DNA of 64,000 nucleotides from Amoeboaphelidium protococcarum. Lineage: Eukaryota > Aphelidiomycota > Aphelidea. The stretch's first letter is position 1. Each line of letters starts with the position of its first letter. The stretch is from NCBI GenBank assembly GCA_023515745.1, contig JALECJ010000020.1:558001-622000 (forward strand), given 5' to 3'. The position numbers and the translations under genes were made by a program. Under the pieces are notes generated by a model. That model worked only from the letters and a program-made list of their open reading frames with translations. It made no database searches and was not told the DNA's origin. Shown here one piece after another: positions 49,808 to 61,598 of this stretch.

Positions 49808-49990
49808 TTACGCCAATTACAAAGGTAATATATATAATCAAGTTAGTTGATGCTCAATGATTATTGTAGTTTTGTTGAAGAAAGAGTATAACAAGTGCGG
49901 CCGCCGCCAAAGAGTATTTGCAACAAAATGACGCGTTACAATGGTTGCTCGAAAGTTATTGCATTATTGTACTGCTTAAACACAAATTTA

Positions 49991-51145
49991 TCACTTTATC
50001 ATGTTGGCAGTACGTACAACGCCTTTACCGACCTTTTCTTTATTATTCCATGCAGCTTTACCCGCAGCCTTGGCTTGATCAGACTGCGCTACTTTGATCA
50101 ACGTCTCCTTATTGTCATACGCAGCTTTCATTGCCATCTGGCCTTGTTTAGAGCCGGCAATCTTTTGAGCGGCAGCTGCAGTCTCCTACCCATCTTTTGA
50201 GGTTGCATACTTGAACATTTCCATTTGGGATGGTGGCGCGTTATTATCACTCTGCTTAGGAGTGGCTGCAACTTTAGCATTCTACTACTTTTGCTATTTC
50301 GGTAAATTTTTGTTAGTGGAAGAGGTAGGCCTACTACTACTGCTAGGAGTTGGCGATGCAATTGCTGCACCTAATGCAAATGAACGAGCCCATTGCAGCT
50401 GATTAGGCGGTAAATTTCCGGGGACTGGCTGTTTATCGTTAACTAGACGCGCAATAATGTGCATAGCTATGATAAATTCACCGGGCTTTAAGGCTATAGC
50501 AGAAGATAATTGATTCTAATCATACACCAGCTGCCAAACTTTAGCCAAACTATCTTTGCTTGCGCCAGATGTGGACCAAAGCTGCTTTACTGTACTAGCG
50601 TCGACTAATCCGCGGTTATCTGGATCGTGTTTTCTAAATATCTTCACATACGAGTTGAATCTATCAGCCGGAATAAAGTCTGGTGCAGATACAGTGACAC
50701 TAGCGCCTAGACCAGGCAAAGATGATGAATTGTTAGAGCGTAGTGGGATAGGTGGAGCGGGTGCTTTTTGCTTCTTACTCACGGAGACTTATTAAGCACT
50801 TTATTATTGCTATTATGCAGAGTAAGAATCGACATCTACATCAGCAATTTTTGGTCTTGGCTTTACAGGAGGTGGAGTATCAACTTGCTACTACTTTGGT
50901 GGTTGATCTTCATCTTTAAGCTGTACATGCGTGCTAGGAATCAACCCGCGTTACTAAGTGTTTATTAAAGTGGCGATTAACCACCCATCTTCACTAGATT
51001 ATTACACTACATAATATCAATTAGATGACTCTATAACACGGTATGTAAATAAAAGGAGCTTACCATCACAGAATTGATCATTGATCTGGAATGACAATTC
51101 ATCCTAATCTTCAGCATCACATGCGTGAATTGCTACAGCTCTCAT
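49991..51145 (-). CDS. SH3 and EH domain protein
   Basis: Exon 1 51064-51145, 57-nt intron (GTAAGC...TAG), exon 2 49991-51006: 365 residues. N-terminal SH3 domain at 1-55 (MRAVAIHACDAEDQDELSFQ ... SSEDGWLIATL ... GLIPSTHV). A Pro/Gln linker (PPPVKPRPK) is a potential SH3 ligand. Then an EH domain at about 130-225 (FNSYVKIFRKHDPDNRGLVD ... LAKVWQLVYD ... GEFIIAMHIIARLV), which binds NPF motifs. The Lys/Ala-rich C-terminus is helical. EH and SH3 domains together point to endocytosis and actin; the one-of-each architecture does not match a named protein I know. Confidence 0.88.
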
Positions 51146-51302
51146 TATTATAAACTTTTTAACGCCTCTTATTTCAATTGTTTTTACTAAATTTGCTATT
51201 GATAAAATCGAGATATTCTTGATTTAAGTAAGCATTAGATATCTGCAAATAATTTGAGATAAAATTAGACCATTGAACAAGTGATTGATCAAAGAGTTGA
51301 TT

Positions 51303-52214
51303 ATGCTCAATTGGAAGCACATGATTCAGGCTACAGCTTTGCGTCGAAACATTTCAGTGAAAGATCACTATGCGGGTGAATTCAATTTATAAAGACTTTT
51401 GAGTAAGATTGAACAAGTGTCCTCTGGCTCGGACAGCATTGTAACAGATGCCATTGATAGCTTGCATGTTGGTGGGTCTGAAGCCACATCGCGGTTGGTC
51501 AAGTTGGCGCAAATACCAAAGAGGTCCAAAGTTCTTGATTTAGGATGCGGTCTGGGAGGTACAAGTAGAATGCTGGCGTCCCAATTACAATGTAGCGTTC
51601 TTGGTGTGGATTATTCTGAAGCATTTATCGCTGGCGCACACCAAATAGCTTAGTTACATTTAGCCAAACATCGAAACTTTGAACTATTAGATTGGAGGCA
51701 GCATAGTGGTGGCGTACCTGCCTCTGGCGGTCAACTTTATTACGAAATTGGAGATATTAACGCGACATAAAGTATTTCTGGAGAATTTGACGTTGTCTGG
51801 ATATGTCATGCATTGATGCACTGCCACAACGTTTAATTGCTAATAGAGAATTTGCACGGTAAGCTAAAGACTGGAGGTAGAATAGTAGTCTACGACATTT
51901 TCAGGTCTTAGACATTCGATGCCGCTGATATGCGTGTTCCCCTGCCATTTACCTCTGATCGATCTCAAGTCTCTTTACGCACTTTGTAATAGTTTCAAGT
52001 GAATCTAGATATTAGGTTCAAAGTGAGTTAAATTGAAGATTGGTCATCGTTCGGTCTTTAGTGGATGGATAAATCTCGCTCGCGTGTGCCACTAATATCT
52101 CCAAAGCTAGTGTTGGGTGAAAATTCGGCCAAGACGAAGAGCATGAACATGAGACACCATTTATCATAGGGAGACTTTATATTGATGGCAATGATCTTAA
52201 GTAGGCAAGAGTGA
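51303..52214 (+). CDS. Class I SAM-dependent methyltransferase
   Basis: 303 residues. N-terminus (MLNWKHMIQATALRRNISV) is basic and hydrophobic, like a mitochondrial targeting peptide. SAM-binding motif I is VLDLGCGLGGTSRMLA, with VLGVDYSEAFI (motif II) and FDVVWICHALMHC then LKTGGRIVVYDIF (motifs for post-I and III). The arrangement resembles sterol and ubiquinone/tocopherol C-methyltransferases, but substrate cannot be assigned from sequence. Intronless. Confidence 0.85.
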
Positions 52215-52676
52215 AAGTGATGAATGTAGTATATTCTTATTAACATGTATTTACATGTTGTGTTTGTCCAGTTCATTGTGTATAGATTGATTCTCTCATT
52301 TATTGTCTCTTGTGTGTATAATCTGCTTAGTAATTACAAGCTATATTAGCACACACGTCGATCAAGTATTATTCGAAGACTCGGTGGGGCTTAGATGATC
52401 AACATTGTTTCAAGTGCGCGCCTCTTTCATCATTTAGATCTCGAATAGGCAAATATCTGCAGTATATATACGCGCCTTTTTTGGACCTTGATTCTTCCAC
52501 TTAACGTGTTAATAGAGTATTTATCTTATTAACATATTTTATCTTCCTGTACTTCTGTTGGTGTCTCTGTTTGACTCTTAGTCTTTGTATAAAAGCTTCC
52601 TGTCTGTTCTTATATCGTATATAGCATGTGCTGAAGTGAAATTTTCATGTTAGCAAAAATTCATGCAGACAACGCA
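52215..52676. other. Intergenic region
   Basis: About 460 bases between the methyltransferase stop and tRNA-Ala. Pyrimidine-rich in places; no gene recognised. Confidence 0.4.
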
Positions 52677-52749
52677 AGGCCTATAGCGCAGATGGTAGCG
52701 CGCCCGCTTAGCGTGCGGGAGGTCTCGGGTTCAATTCCTGATGGGTCCA
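52677..52749 (+). tRNA. tRNA-Ala(AGC)
   Basis: 73 bases fold as a full cloverleaf: acceptor arm with G3:U70, the alanine identity pair; D-arm GCGC/GCGC; anticodon stem CCCGC/GCGGG with loop TTAGCGT giving anticodon AGC; T-arm TCGGG/CCTGA with TTCAATT loop; discriminator A73. Position 1 (A) faces C72, a mismatch at the very end of the acceptor stem. No intron. A T-run terminator follows. Confidence 0.93.
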
Positions 52750-53089
52750 TTGCTTTTTTGCATTTCAATTTAATAAGTCTCGCTTACTATGATAACATCA
52801 AGTAGCCCATCTCCACTATATACCAATATTGATTTTTGACTCACTTGATTCGTTTAGTCCTATGAGGTTGAACTTCTCATGTCGAAAACCCAGACGAATC
52901 GATCAATCTTAAAGAGCCCGATCTAAATTTTTGTATCCGGACATTTAATCTCTACCAACTGTAATTTACTGCTTTTTGCATCAGACCGATCTTTGAAACG
53001 TTACGCGCGCGGCCTAAAATGCTCTTCGGTGTTGTTTTAACCGTTTGTTCTGTTCAATTTAACATCGCCTTGGTGTAGAACTGCTCATC
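52750..53089. other. Intergenic region
   Basis: About 340 bases between the tRNA and the LMBR1-family gene; no gene recognised apart from the Pol III terminator at its left end. Confidence 0.35.
52754..52759 (+). terminator. RNA polymerase III terminator
   Basis: Run of six T four bases after the tRNA discriminator, as expected for a Pol III termination signal. Confidence 0.85.
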
Positions 53090-54334
53090 ATGTCTGAAGT
53101 TTTATTTTACGAGTATAGTAGAGAGACGATTATCATATCGATTAGTTTTCTCAGTATATACTTGCTAGTGTTTAGTGTGTTGTATCGATTGAGATCAAGA
53201 TTGCATTGGGCGTCTTAATTCCGACTACTTCGATATGTAGTTGCATTCAACTTGACTGTTGCCGCATGTTCCCTTCTTCTTGTCCCGTCATCCATAATTG
53301 CCAAGTATATCATTCTGAACTTTAGTACTATATCCTGGATTACGTGGCTAGACTCTTCTCTCATGATATCTATATGGAACGTTGTGTACTGGACATAGCT
53401 ATTTAGTATCATTGTTCTGACACCATTTTCCTATTTTCATTTGGAGTCCGTGTCCACAGGTCGGCAAAAATATTTGGAAGCTGGTAGAGTAACTCTGATG
53501 CTATGGCTGTTGATTTATATTGCCGTCACTATATTGAGATTATTGTTGAGGGAATCAGATATGCAGACTATTGATTTTATCCACATTATGACAATGATTG
53601 GTTCACTCTGCTACTTTCAGTACCTTGTTCCCAAAAGCTTTGCACATATCCTGCGATGACTATCTGCCAATGTGTATCAAAATGTATCCATTCAGCATGA
53701 ATATATAACGGAGAGTAAAACGCGTTCATCTGTGCTTAATGCATTGCTCACGTTGATACTCATTGTCGTTAGTGTTCTCATGGTCTGCTAGTTGTGCTTA
53801 AACTCTGTGTATGGCCTGTTTTCAATGCTGCAAGTGTTATACAGATCTGTTTTTGCATCGTAAAAGGGACGAAATGTTCTACTCTATCAATATGAAGATC
53901 TGCGGGCCAAATAGATAGAGTCCATACTTACTAGCACTAGTTCTTATTTGGGAATGTTTGGCGTCTTTATGGAATTTGTATTCTCCGTCTCACTATCCGC
54001 AGTGACGATCTCCAGTTGGATAATCGCGTCATTGGATAGTCAAGGAGTAGCCGGATCACCATAATCATCATCATTAAAGTGGTCCTCATAATTGGGAGGC
54101 CTCGTTAATTCATTTCTCATCCTCTTGATATGTGGTGCTCTCCCAGTGGCCATTCGAGTGCTCGATATCAGCTCTCTTAGTTTACTGGGAACTCTTGGAA
54201 TGTTGTATGATGAATACAATAATCAAGGCCAGTATCCAATCTACAGCCTCATCTTCAAACTCATCCTCCTCCTACTTTCATGGCGAAAGTTTATAAAGTT
54301 TACTCTTAATCTAAATGAAGTTGATTATAAATGA
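53090..54334 (+). CDS. LMBR1-family multi-pass membrane protein with in-frame TGA
   Basis: The frame gives an LMBR1-type protein: MSEVLFYEYSRETIIISISF (TM1), VAACSLLLVPSSIIAKYII (TM2), WITWLDSSLMISIWNVVYW (TM3), LMLWLLIYIAVTIL (TM4), MTMIGSLCYFQYLVPKSF (TM5), then TGA at 53657, then in the same frame four further helices (LNALLTLILIVVSVLMV, LGMFGVFMEFVFSVSLS, SFLILLICGALPVAIRVLD, YSLIFKLILLLLS) and a final TGA at 54332. Both halves are needed for the family fold. The internal TGA is followed by CTA. No short GT-AG intron around it keeps frame. Either the UGA is read through, or this is a point mutation/assembly error. About 413 sense codons; family about 480. Confidence 0.8.
53657..53662 (+). 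other. In-frame TGA-CTA, candidate recoding site
   Basis: TGA followed by CTA immediately after TM5 (FAHILR), with the reading frame continuing for 224 more codons of conserved protein. The same hexanucleotide follows the peroxiredoxin frame at 28586. Confidence 0.6.
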
Positions 54335-54495
54335 ATAATAATCTGACATATCTTTGTAATAACACCGTGGGCGATAGACCCGGGTGTTCTCTGTTTAATC
54401 TCCTTCTTTCTTTAACGTGTATTCTCCATTGAGTAAAAAGTTACAAGTATTGCATATCTGTCAAAATATCATTCATTAAAAAGTTGATTTAAAAT

Positions 54496-55929
54496 ATGGT
54501 GCACATTGCCCCAAAGTTTGATAAAACGCGTATTTAATAAATAAATTTGGTGAGTGCATCTATAAAGGAGATTAAAGACGCGTTTACTCCAGTTGCTGTG
54601 GATGTCGCTGGTATAGTCACGCCCGTTAATAAAGTATAAGCCGTGTTGAAATCTCTGTCTTCAAAGCAGTTGACATTGAATATCAAGGGCGTTTAGTCAG
54701 TGCAGGCCTACGATAAATAGAATAAATTGGTGCTTCTCAAAGAGGGAATTAAATCTATACCGCAGGAGCAGTTGGAATCATCGCTATTATGGCTCAGTGA
54801 CGCGCAGATTTAAAACTAACCGCTTAAATTTGATTTTGAACATTTTAACGCTCAAGACTTGATCAATTGCTTTGTGTAAACTCACTCTCAAGATGACAGT
54901 TTGTAGTTTGGTTGTTCATATGAACACGTTGGTCATATTGCTCATCTGAACCTGGGCGACGATTCACCTCTGCATCGATATAGATTTGTTATTGGCACAA
55001 TTCTGCTTGAAAAGACTCCCAATGCTAGTTTGATTGTGAGAAAGGTTGGTAAAATTGAAAGTACATTCAGAACATTTGATATGGAGGTGTTGGCTGCCTC
55101 TAATCCGGATGATATATCCTTTGAGTGTTTGGTGTCTGAAAATAACTGCCGATTCAAGTTTGATTATAGACGCGTCTATTGGAACTCTCGTCTGGGCCAT
55201 GAACACGAGCGATTGACAAAGCTTATTCATAGCTGTGCTAAATCATCTACAGTGCTTGACGTGTTTTGTGGTGTAGGTCCCTTCTCAGTTCCCCTGACCA
55301 AGTTGAAGCATCGCGTCTATTCCAATGACTTGAATCCAGATTCCATCCTATGGCTCAAATAGAATGCAATTTTGAATAAACTCAATTTTGATGAAGACTT
55401 AATTGATGATGGTGATTCGTTATAGGAAACTCCTAAAGCCGCTCCAATTGGTGGATTACGAAAGTCTGCATCTTTACTGAGTATCTTCAATGAAGATGGA
55501 CGACATTTCATGCGTCGATATCTTCCTAAACTATTAGCTGATGGCAATAACTCAAATGTTATACATATGATTATGAATTTACCAGCTATAGCGATAGAGT
55601 TCTTGGATGTCATTGGTGATTTTTATCGCAGTAATGGTCGATAAATGCCTAAAGTGACCGTTCATTGTCACTGTTTTACCAAGAATGTTACAGATGCCAG
55701 GGAAGATATCATTGGTCGAATGGAGAAATCTCTTGGTCTGCCGCGTTCCCTTTTTGACATTTAGCTGCTTCATCATGTGCGAACTGTAGCTCCTAATAAA
55801 GATATGTTTTGCGTCTCATTCAAGCTAAAGTCTGGCCAAAATGACCGTTCTCAAGTCCAAGTGAAGCGCGTATCTGATGAATAGTTGGCGGACGATAAAG
55901 TTAAAGTTGTAAAACTTGATGAAAATTGA
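54496..55929 (+). CDS. TRM5: tRNA (guanine37-N1)-methyltransferase
   Basis: Makes m1G37 next to the anticodon in tRNAs, in cytosol and mitochondria. 477 residues, intronless. Conserved parts: EHVGHIAHLNLGDD, RVYWNSRLGHEHERL, SAM motif VLDVFCGVGPFSVPL, SNDLNPDSILWLKQNA, IHMIMNLPAIAIEFLD (the N-x-P catalytic motif) and VTVHCHCFTK. Many TAR codons. Convergent with the RhoGAP gene (65 bases between stops). Confidence 0.93.
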
Positions 55930-55994
55930 TCGTCGTATTATAGTATTTTTAATTGCATCTAGTATTATATCCAGGTTTCATGATCAATCATAAT

Positions 55995-58259
55995 TCATAA
56001 AAATATCTTCTCGTACTTTGCGATCCATGACTCGAGAATGGTGGATGCAATTATGACCGACATTAGTCCACTCTTCTGATTTTAATTTACTCCAGCTCTC
56101 TTGAGACTGTACTCATTGCAAAATAGACTCGGGCCAAATATGCGTGCTATAGTCCGTTTATTCATCCGCTTACTTCCTTCCTTGATGTGCACAGACTGAT
56201 AAGTAATCATGTGCACGAAAAAGCCAACAATAAACTTGACCGTGTTAAACTCTGGAGGAGACGTCACTTGAGGATCATTTAAGAGAGTTTTAACTTTTCT
56301 GATCACGGCACTTGAATCTTGCTGTGAAGAGTAAACAGCATTCAATTGCTATAGCAGTTTCGGTTTGATGACACACAAATGCGTTTTATGACACCAAAGT
56401 CTCAACAGCGCTGCAGCATCAGTAGGCTCTTACAGGTCGCGAACGCTAATTTGACCAGTCTGCTCATAATGATTGAACCATTTCTCAATGTCGCTCTTAT
56501 TTCCCGATACTTTGAATAGACCATCAACACTCAGCCGCTCTTCTTTAATAAGAAAGTTGACGCACACCATAACCAGGCGAGGAACATAATCAGTATTAAC
56601 CCGGAATATCTAACTTGTCCAATTCAGTCTTGGATCCCTGGTGTCAGGAGGGGAGTTGCTCTTGGCGAGATCAAATAGCACAGCTTTATGTTTCTTTGAC
56701 GTGCTTTCGTTATCCTATGGGAGCATAAACTGACTGGACTGATCGCATTAAATAAAATCACCAGATGCTTTTTTGCGCGAAGCCAACAGATTAATCTGCA
56801 TTCTACGACGCAAGTCAGAGGATTCTTGGACCACTTTACGCTGAGGTGTAGAAGTTACAAAATCAGACATTGTGTCATCAGCATCTCTAAAACTCTAAAT
56901 CTTCTTCTGCTGAATCTCTTATAGAAGTGAGAGTTCCTCTCGACCTCCGTGATCCCAGCGATTACGCATCGACACTTAGAGGATGGATTTCTTACGACCA
57001 GATGGAACACCAACTTCTGACTAGACTTCCGTGACAACTAGATTGCTTGCCGTTTGAAAGTCACTTAGAGTATCTACCGGCTCCTAATTATCATCATCAT
57101 GATGCAGAAATTTCTCAATTGACAAACAGCTACGTGGATTCCATACTCTGCCAAAATTACCATCTTCATCTTCGCAGTACCACCATAACCCGTGCTGAGA
57201 CTTGCTGGAATCGTTCTGACGCGGCACATTCTAATCATTACCCCACTCCAAAACGTACAAATAATCTCCAATCTAAAACTTCAACTCGTCTGAATACAGC
57301 GCGTCAACGGTGCCAGTTAATTTGCTACTGACTTGATGGGGTTTCTTGGCACGAACAATAGCTAATCTGGGAGCAGCGATACTATCGGCACAGCTCATGT
57401 CATCATCCATGATTTCAGATTCTTGAGGAATATCAAGATCAGATGAACATGGAGTAGGAGATCCATATTATAGGGCAATGTCGAAAGCAGACCCGGGAGT
57501 TCTCACAATTGGACTCGCGGTAGAGTCCATTACTTACTTCAGTAAAATAGATTAACATTAGTGAACAGCTCTCTAATAACCATCCACCATGGTAGACTTG
57601 TCCTTCTTCAGACTTTCAACAAGAATAAAAGCGTACTCTGCAGTCAGAATCAATTCACCAAAAGGCAGCTTATCATTCGATATTTCATCCACCGTAATAC
57701 TCAGATCCTTATCAAAATCATTGAGAATCGTTTCATGCTGTAATAGCAAATTCTCAATCTAATGATTTAGTTATTATTAGGTAGTAGAATGTTCATCGAG
57801 TGACAAACTAGATTTAGCCAATTCCACCAGACTAGGCACAGTCTCCCTTTCAAATTACTTTATCATTTTATGACAGGAATCTATGCGATCCTACAGGGCG
57901 GAGGTGACTGTCAACTCAACATTACAAGCATCCTCAAGAGAATTCCATTTGGCTACAGACTCTCGCGGAGATGTGGCACTAGAGTAGGCCTACTCTGCAA
58001 ATAACGTCTACAACTCTTTCCTCTCCACTTTAAACCAAGTAGCTATGGACGGAGCACATTGTAATAACTGCGCATAGTCCACTTCCTTCAATTTGAGCAA
58101 GATTTTCGATCGTCGCGTCAATTCTTCTTGTTTGAACTCCAACGCGTGATGGATTGTCCGCATTATTGATTTGTACGCAGCATTAGAAGCCTTGACATAC
58201 TCATTCAATTACTTTAAATCTTTCTCCAGTAGATCCACGTCTCTCTGTTATAATTGCAT
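55995..58259 (-). CDS. Coiled-coil (BAR/F-BAR-like), SH3 and RhoGAP protein
   Basis: 754 residues from an ATG at 58259. Residues 1-240 are a long amphipathic coil (MQLQQRDVDLLEKDLKQLNE ... YKSIMRTIHHALEFKQEELT) suggesting a BAR or F-BAR domain. An SH3 domain follows at about 300-370 (ALYSDELKFQIGDYLYVLEW ... HGLWWYCEDEDGNFGRVWNP), then a RhoGAP domain at about 530-740. The arginine-finger position reads GLFKVSG, Lys instead of the usual Arg (GxFRxSG), so GTPase activation may be weak or lost. Coding-like sequence upstream (SPSPRRVDLERDLLLALSEC, about 58345-58400) suggests a 5' exon; its splice sites are uncertain. Likely links membrane curvature and Rho/actin. Confidence 0.78.
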
Positions 58260-59008
58260 CTCTATCAAATCTATTTATTACCTGATAAATTGTGTTTAAA
58301 TTATAACCAATAAAGAGGTAATTGCTCAACTAACGATGTAGCATTCACTCAACGCCAGCAACAAATCACGTTCCAAATCGACGCGTCTTGGTGATGGCGA
58401 GTTTTGATTGGACAATAGCAGATCTTACGCTTCCGTATGTAATCTAGTGTTGCATTCAGAATCAATGTAACCACATGCAAATGCAAGAAAATATATTCGA
58501 AGAAGCATGCAACGACTACCTACCAGATGAATGCAAGCTCTATGAAATAAACAAAGATCAAAATACCTACAGACTTTCAGTTATCATATATATGCCGATG
58601 TTGAAACGATTAAGTGAGGCGTGTGACTCTTCTCGAGCGGTCTGCGTGCGTGTGTGTGTGTGTGAAAAAGGCTCAAATCTTTTTGAAAACTGCAAACAAA
58701 GAAACAAACGCGCGCGATCATTCACTCCGAAACACACACGGCACGCACGGTACGGGGTAAGTTTTGCAAAATGACGACGAGGAGGCGCCATTTCCTGTTT
58801 CTCGCTCTCTCTCCCCTCATTTCATTCATTCACTTTACATAAACTATCGGTAAAGAGTTACTGAATTTGAATTAGAGATCTGGCCGGTGGTATTTGCCTG
58901 TTATCAGATCTGCCATCATCATCATAGTCTTATTATTATTCCTGCAGTTGATAGATTTTAGAAATACATACAATACCGATTAATAATATAGAGGTGTACT
59001 AAATTGTG
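58260..59008. other. Intergenic region; probable 5' exon of the RhoGAP gene
   Basis: Between divergent genes. The minus strand around 58340-58500 reads like coding sequence in line with the coil of the RhoGAP protein, before an in-frame TGA. A TG/CA-rich run lies near 58646-58662. Nothing else recognised. Confidence 0.35.
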
Positions 59009-61318
59009 ATGGAAAACACAACGGCGTAAAAGAATGAGGATGAAAAGATTGCTAGGATGCAGAAAATTATAGAGAGAGAGTTTGATTATGAGTTGTTGAT
59101 TTAGAAGAGGCATATCAGGTAGATTGAGGCGGAAATTAGTAGAGGTGAATTGATTCTGTAGACTTTAGGTGAGCTGTTGCGTAAGAGCTGTCGATAATCA
59201 CCTCATATTAATTCACCGTTACTCATTAAGTAGCATCTTGAATTGGATTATAGTTTCAGAGCTGACTAGGCACATGGTATTAATAGTTAGTCTTGTGGCA
59301 GAGAAGAGGGTCTGTTTCTTCGTAGTCACTCATCATCCTCCAAAGTTGGTAGATCTGCAGTTGGCGAAAGTTTGTTTACGTTTGATTCATCTTCAGTAAG
59401 TAGTTTTAATGCCGTGGAAGTAACACCTAGACCATTATAACAATAGTAGTAATAGAAGAGAAGGCCTGGAAGACCGCGGTTACACGCTGTCAAGTCTCGC
59501 ATCATAAAACTCAAATTGCCAAATGTAGTAGCATCATCGTCTGAGGCTATCAGGCCTAAACTGGTTATTAAACTGAACAAAAATTCATTGGAGAATCATC
59601 ATATTTAGCGGTAGAATTCTATTCTTAATAATCTTCATGACCAAGTAAAATCTATCGTCGTCGAGAGTCGCCCTCAGATTAATTAGGATAACCGGATGGA
59701 CGTTGACGAAGATCATTAGTCTGATGAACTATCCGTGGTGAGTTCCATAGATGTGTAGTCCGGTGGAAGTTCTCCTAGAATCACGTCGATCAATATAAGT
59801 GGTAGTAATCAAGATATTAACGCGATGGATGATGTGGCTTTATTCAGTAAGTCCACCATGTACCAGAATAAAGTGCTATTGTTGGAGTGTACTGCGCGTT
59901 AGGTGGATGAAGTGTTCAAACTCTTGATCACATTCACTGAGCATGGCTGTGCAGACTAGCAATAATCTCCTCTCATGGCCATCATTTAGTCTATCAGCAT
60001 CCGATTATTCTGTGATGACAAGTAGAAAGATGTTGTCTATCTCTCAAAATAACCACTGAAGGTTGTGGTGGAGACTGCTCAAGATTTCACGGCGCGTATT
60101 CGTATCCAGTTCAAGTCTATCGACGGAAAAGAGTGTGGTAAACCTTTTGAATTTATTTAGAAATTTAAGGTGTCATCTGTTGAGGATTGTGATTAGGAGA
60201 AGCTTATCAACTTGGTGCATCAGAGATTTGTCGTAAACTTGTCCAGAGATTTGCATATTCCTTAGTCCATGATCTATTAGAATGGTGAATAACATCAAGA
60301 TTTAGTAATACCGTCTGTTAGTCTCCTCACTCAGATGTCCTCTAGCATTAGTAATCACTCTGAAACTATGCTTAGTAGTGATGCTGCTGAAGATTAATTT
60401 GATGTTAATGTTCCAGTAGCTATTGGATCTTTCTAGAGCAGACGCCATGTAGATGAGGCTGTTTATTGTATATATTGTGGTATCAGATTCACCTCAACTG
60501 CTGAACTAGATGGTTAATAGAGGTGTTTTAGTCACTAGAATGTGTGCAAAATGCGACCTCTTAACAAGAAATGGAAAGTGCGCAATAAACTCATCAGTCT
60601 TTCTACACCTCAGCTGATATATTAGACTTTTGATGAATTGCAAAATTGCAGTTAGAACGAAGAGTACGAAGCACCGAGCATGAAAACGTTATATCCTCTT
60701 CTGAACAAGTTTTTATCCAATCCCCTGGAGTCTCAATGCTCGTATTTATTAGATTAGTCAATGCCTGGCTCATCATAATAAAGTGGTGGAAATGCTAACT
60801 CTGGTCAAGATATATGGAATGTGCTGTCAGAAGCGAGCAATGTATTCCCATTGCAACTTTAGCTCTCAGGTAAAGATTCTCGCGCCATTGTGGATGGTTA
60901 TAATTATATGAGACCAGATACATTGACTCTATTCACATCCGCAGTCAAGATGTTTCTGAAGAAGATGGTGGATGATGCGGTGCTTCTCATTGAAGAGGAA
61001 ATTAATGAAGATCTGGATGAGATTGCATAGACTCTGGATGACGGTGCTGCAGATTAACGTCTAATCACTCCATTCTTGATATACAGAGTGCTGCTGTGGA
61101 AGAAGGATGAAGAGTATGATTTCTTGCTCAATTCATACATGGAAAGTTTCGGTGGCTCTTCCTCTTCTACATCTATACTTCAGCTGTAGTAATAATAATA
61201 ATAATCCCAATAGTAGTAGCCATCTACTGGACTTGAGATCTCATCTCGATAGAGTCTGCCTAGAGGAAGTTCGTTTGACAATATGAAGGACTTGGAAATG
61301 GACCATCCTATTCTTTGA
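59009..61318 (+). CDS. Large nuclear-type protein with AT-hook and Cys/His zinc-binding-like motif
   Basis: 769 residues, no intron needed. N-terminal coiled coil (about 1-60), polyGln followed by an AT-hook (KRRPGRPR, about 155), Ser/Asp/Gln-rich segment, a globular region (about 280-400, VDEVFKLLITFTEHGC and ARIRIQFKSIDGKE), a CxxC-type motif (VYCIYCGIRFTSTAE ... CFSHQNVC, about 490), and a helical C-terminal region (TLTLFTSAVKMFLKKMVDDA) before polyGln. The last helical part may be histone-fold-like as in SAGA/TFIID subunits, a guess. A chromatin or transcription role is inferred; no orthologue named. Confidence 0.7.
61187..61219 (+). repeat. TAA/TAG trinucleotide repeat coding polyglutamine
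   Basis: TAG, five TAA, TCC, CAA, three TAG: translated as polyGln with one Ser near the C-terminus of the AT-hook protein. Confidence 0.85.
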
Positions 61319-61598
61319 ATGTTGCTGCCTTTTTATGGTAAATGTGAACAGTGACGCGCCGTGACTTAAAAATTGTTAATATATATTGAATACTTTATAC
61401 TTGATTATCTATTATTGTTTTAATTGTGACGTATTGATGAGTTTAAATTCTCCGCCAAGTGCCACTTGCAATGTACTGTATGTGAATTCGAATTGCTATT
61501 TATAACCTTTTAGTCCAGCCTAAAAAACCAATTTAATTTCCTTCTACTATTATCAAATAACAAGTGTAATACAACCCATATTCAAGATATATAATACA

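Noticed and set aside
53657-53659. Selenocysteine at the LMBR1 TGA
   Set aside because: The position follows a TM helix with no Cys in the family pattern that I know, and LMBR1 proteins are not selenoproteins.
53620-53715. A 96-nt intron removing the LMBR1 TGA
   Set aside because: Length keeps frame, but the acceptor is GAG rather than TAG and it would delete the end of a conserved TM helix.
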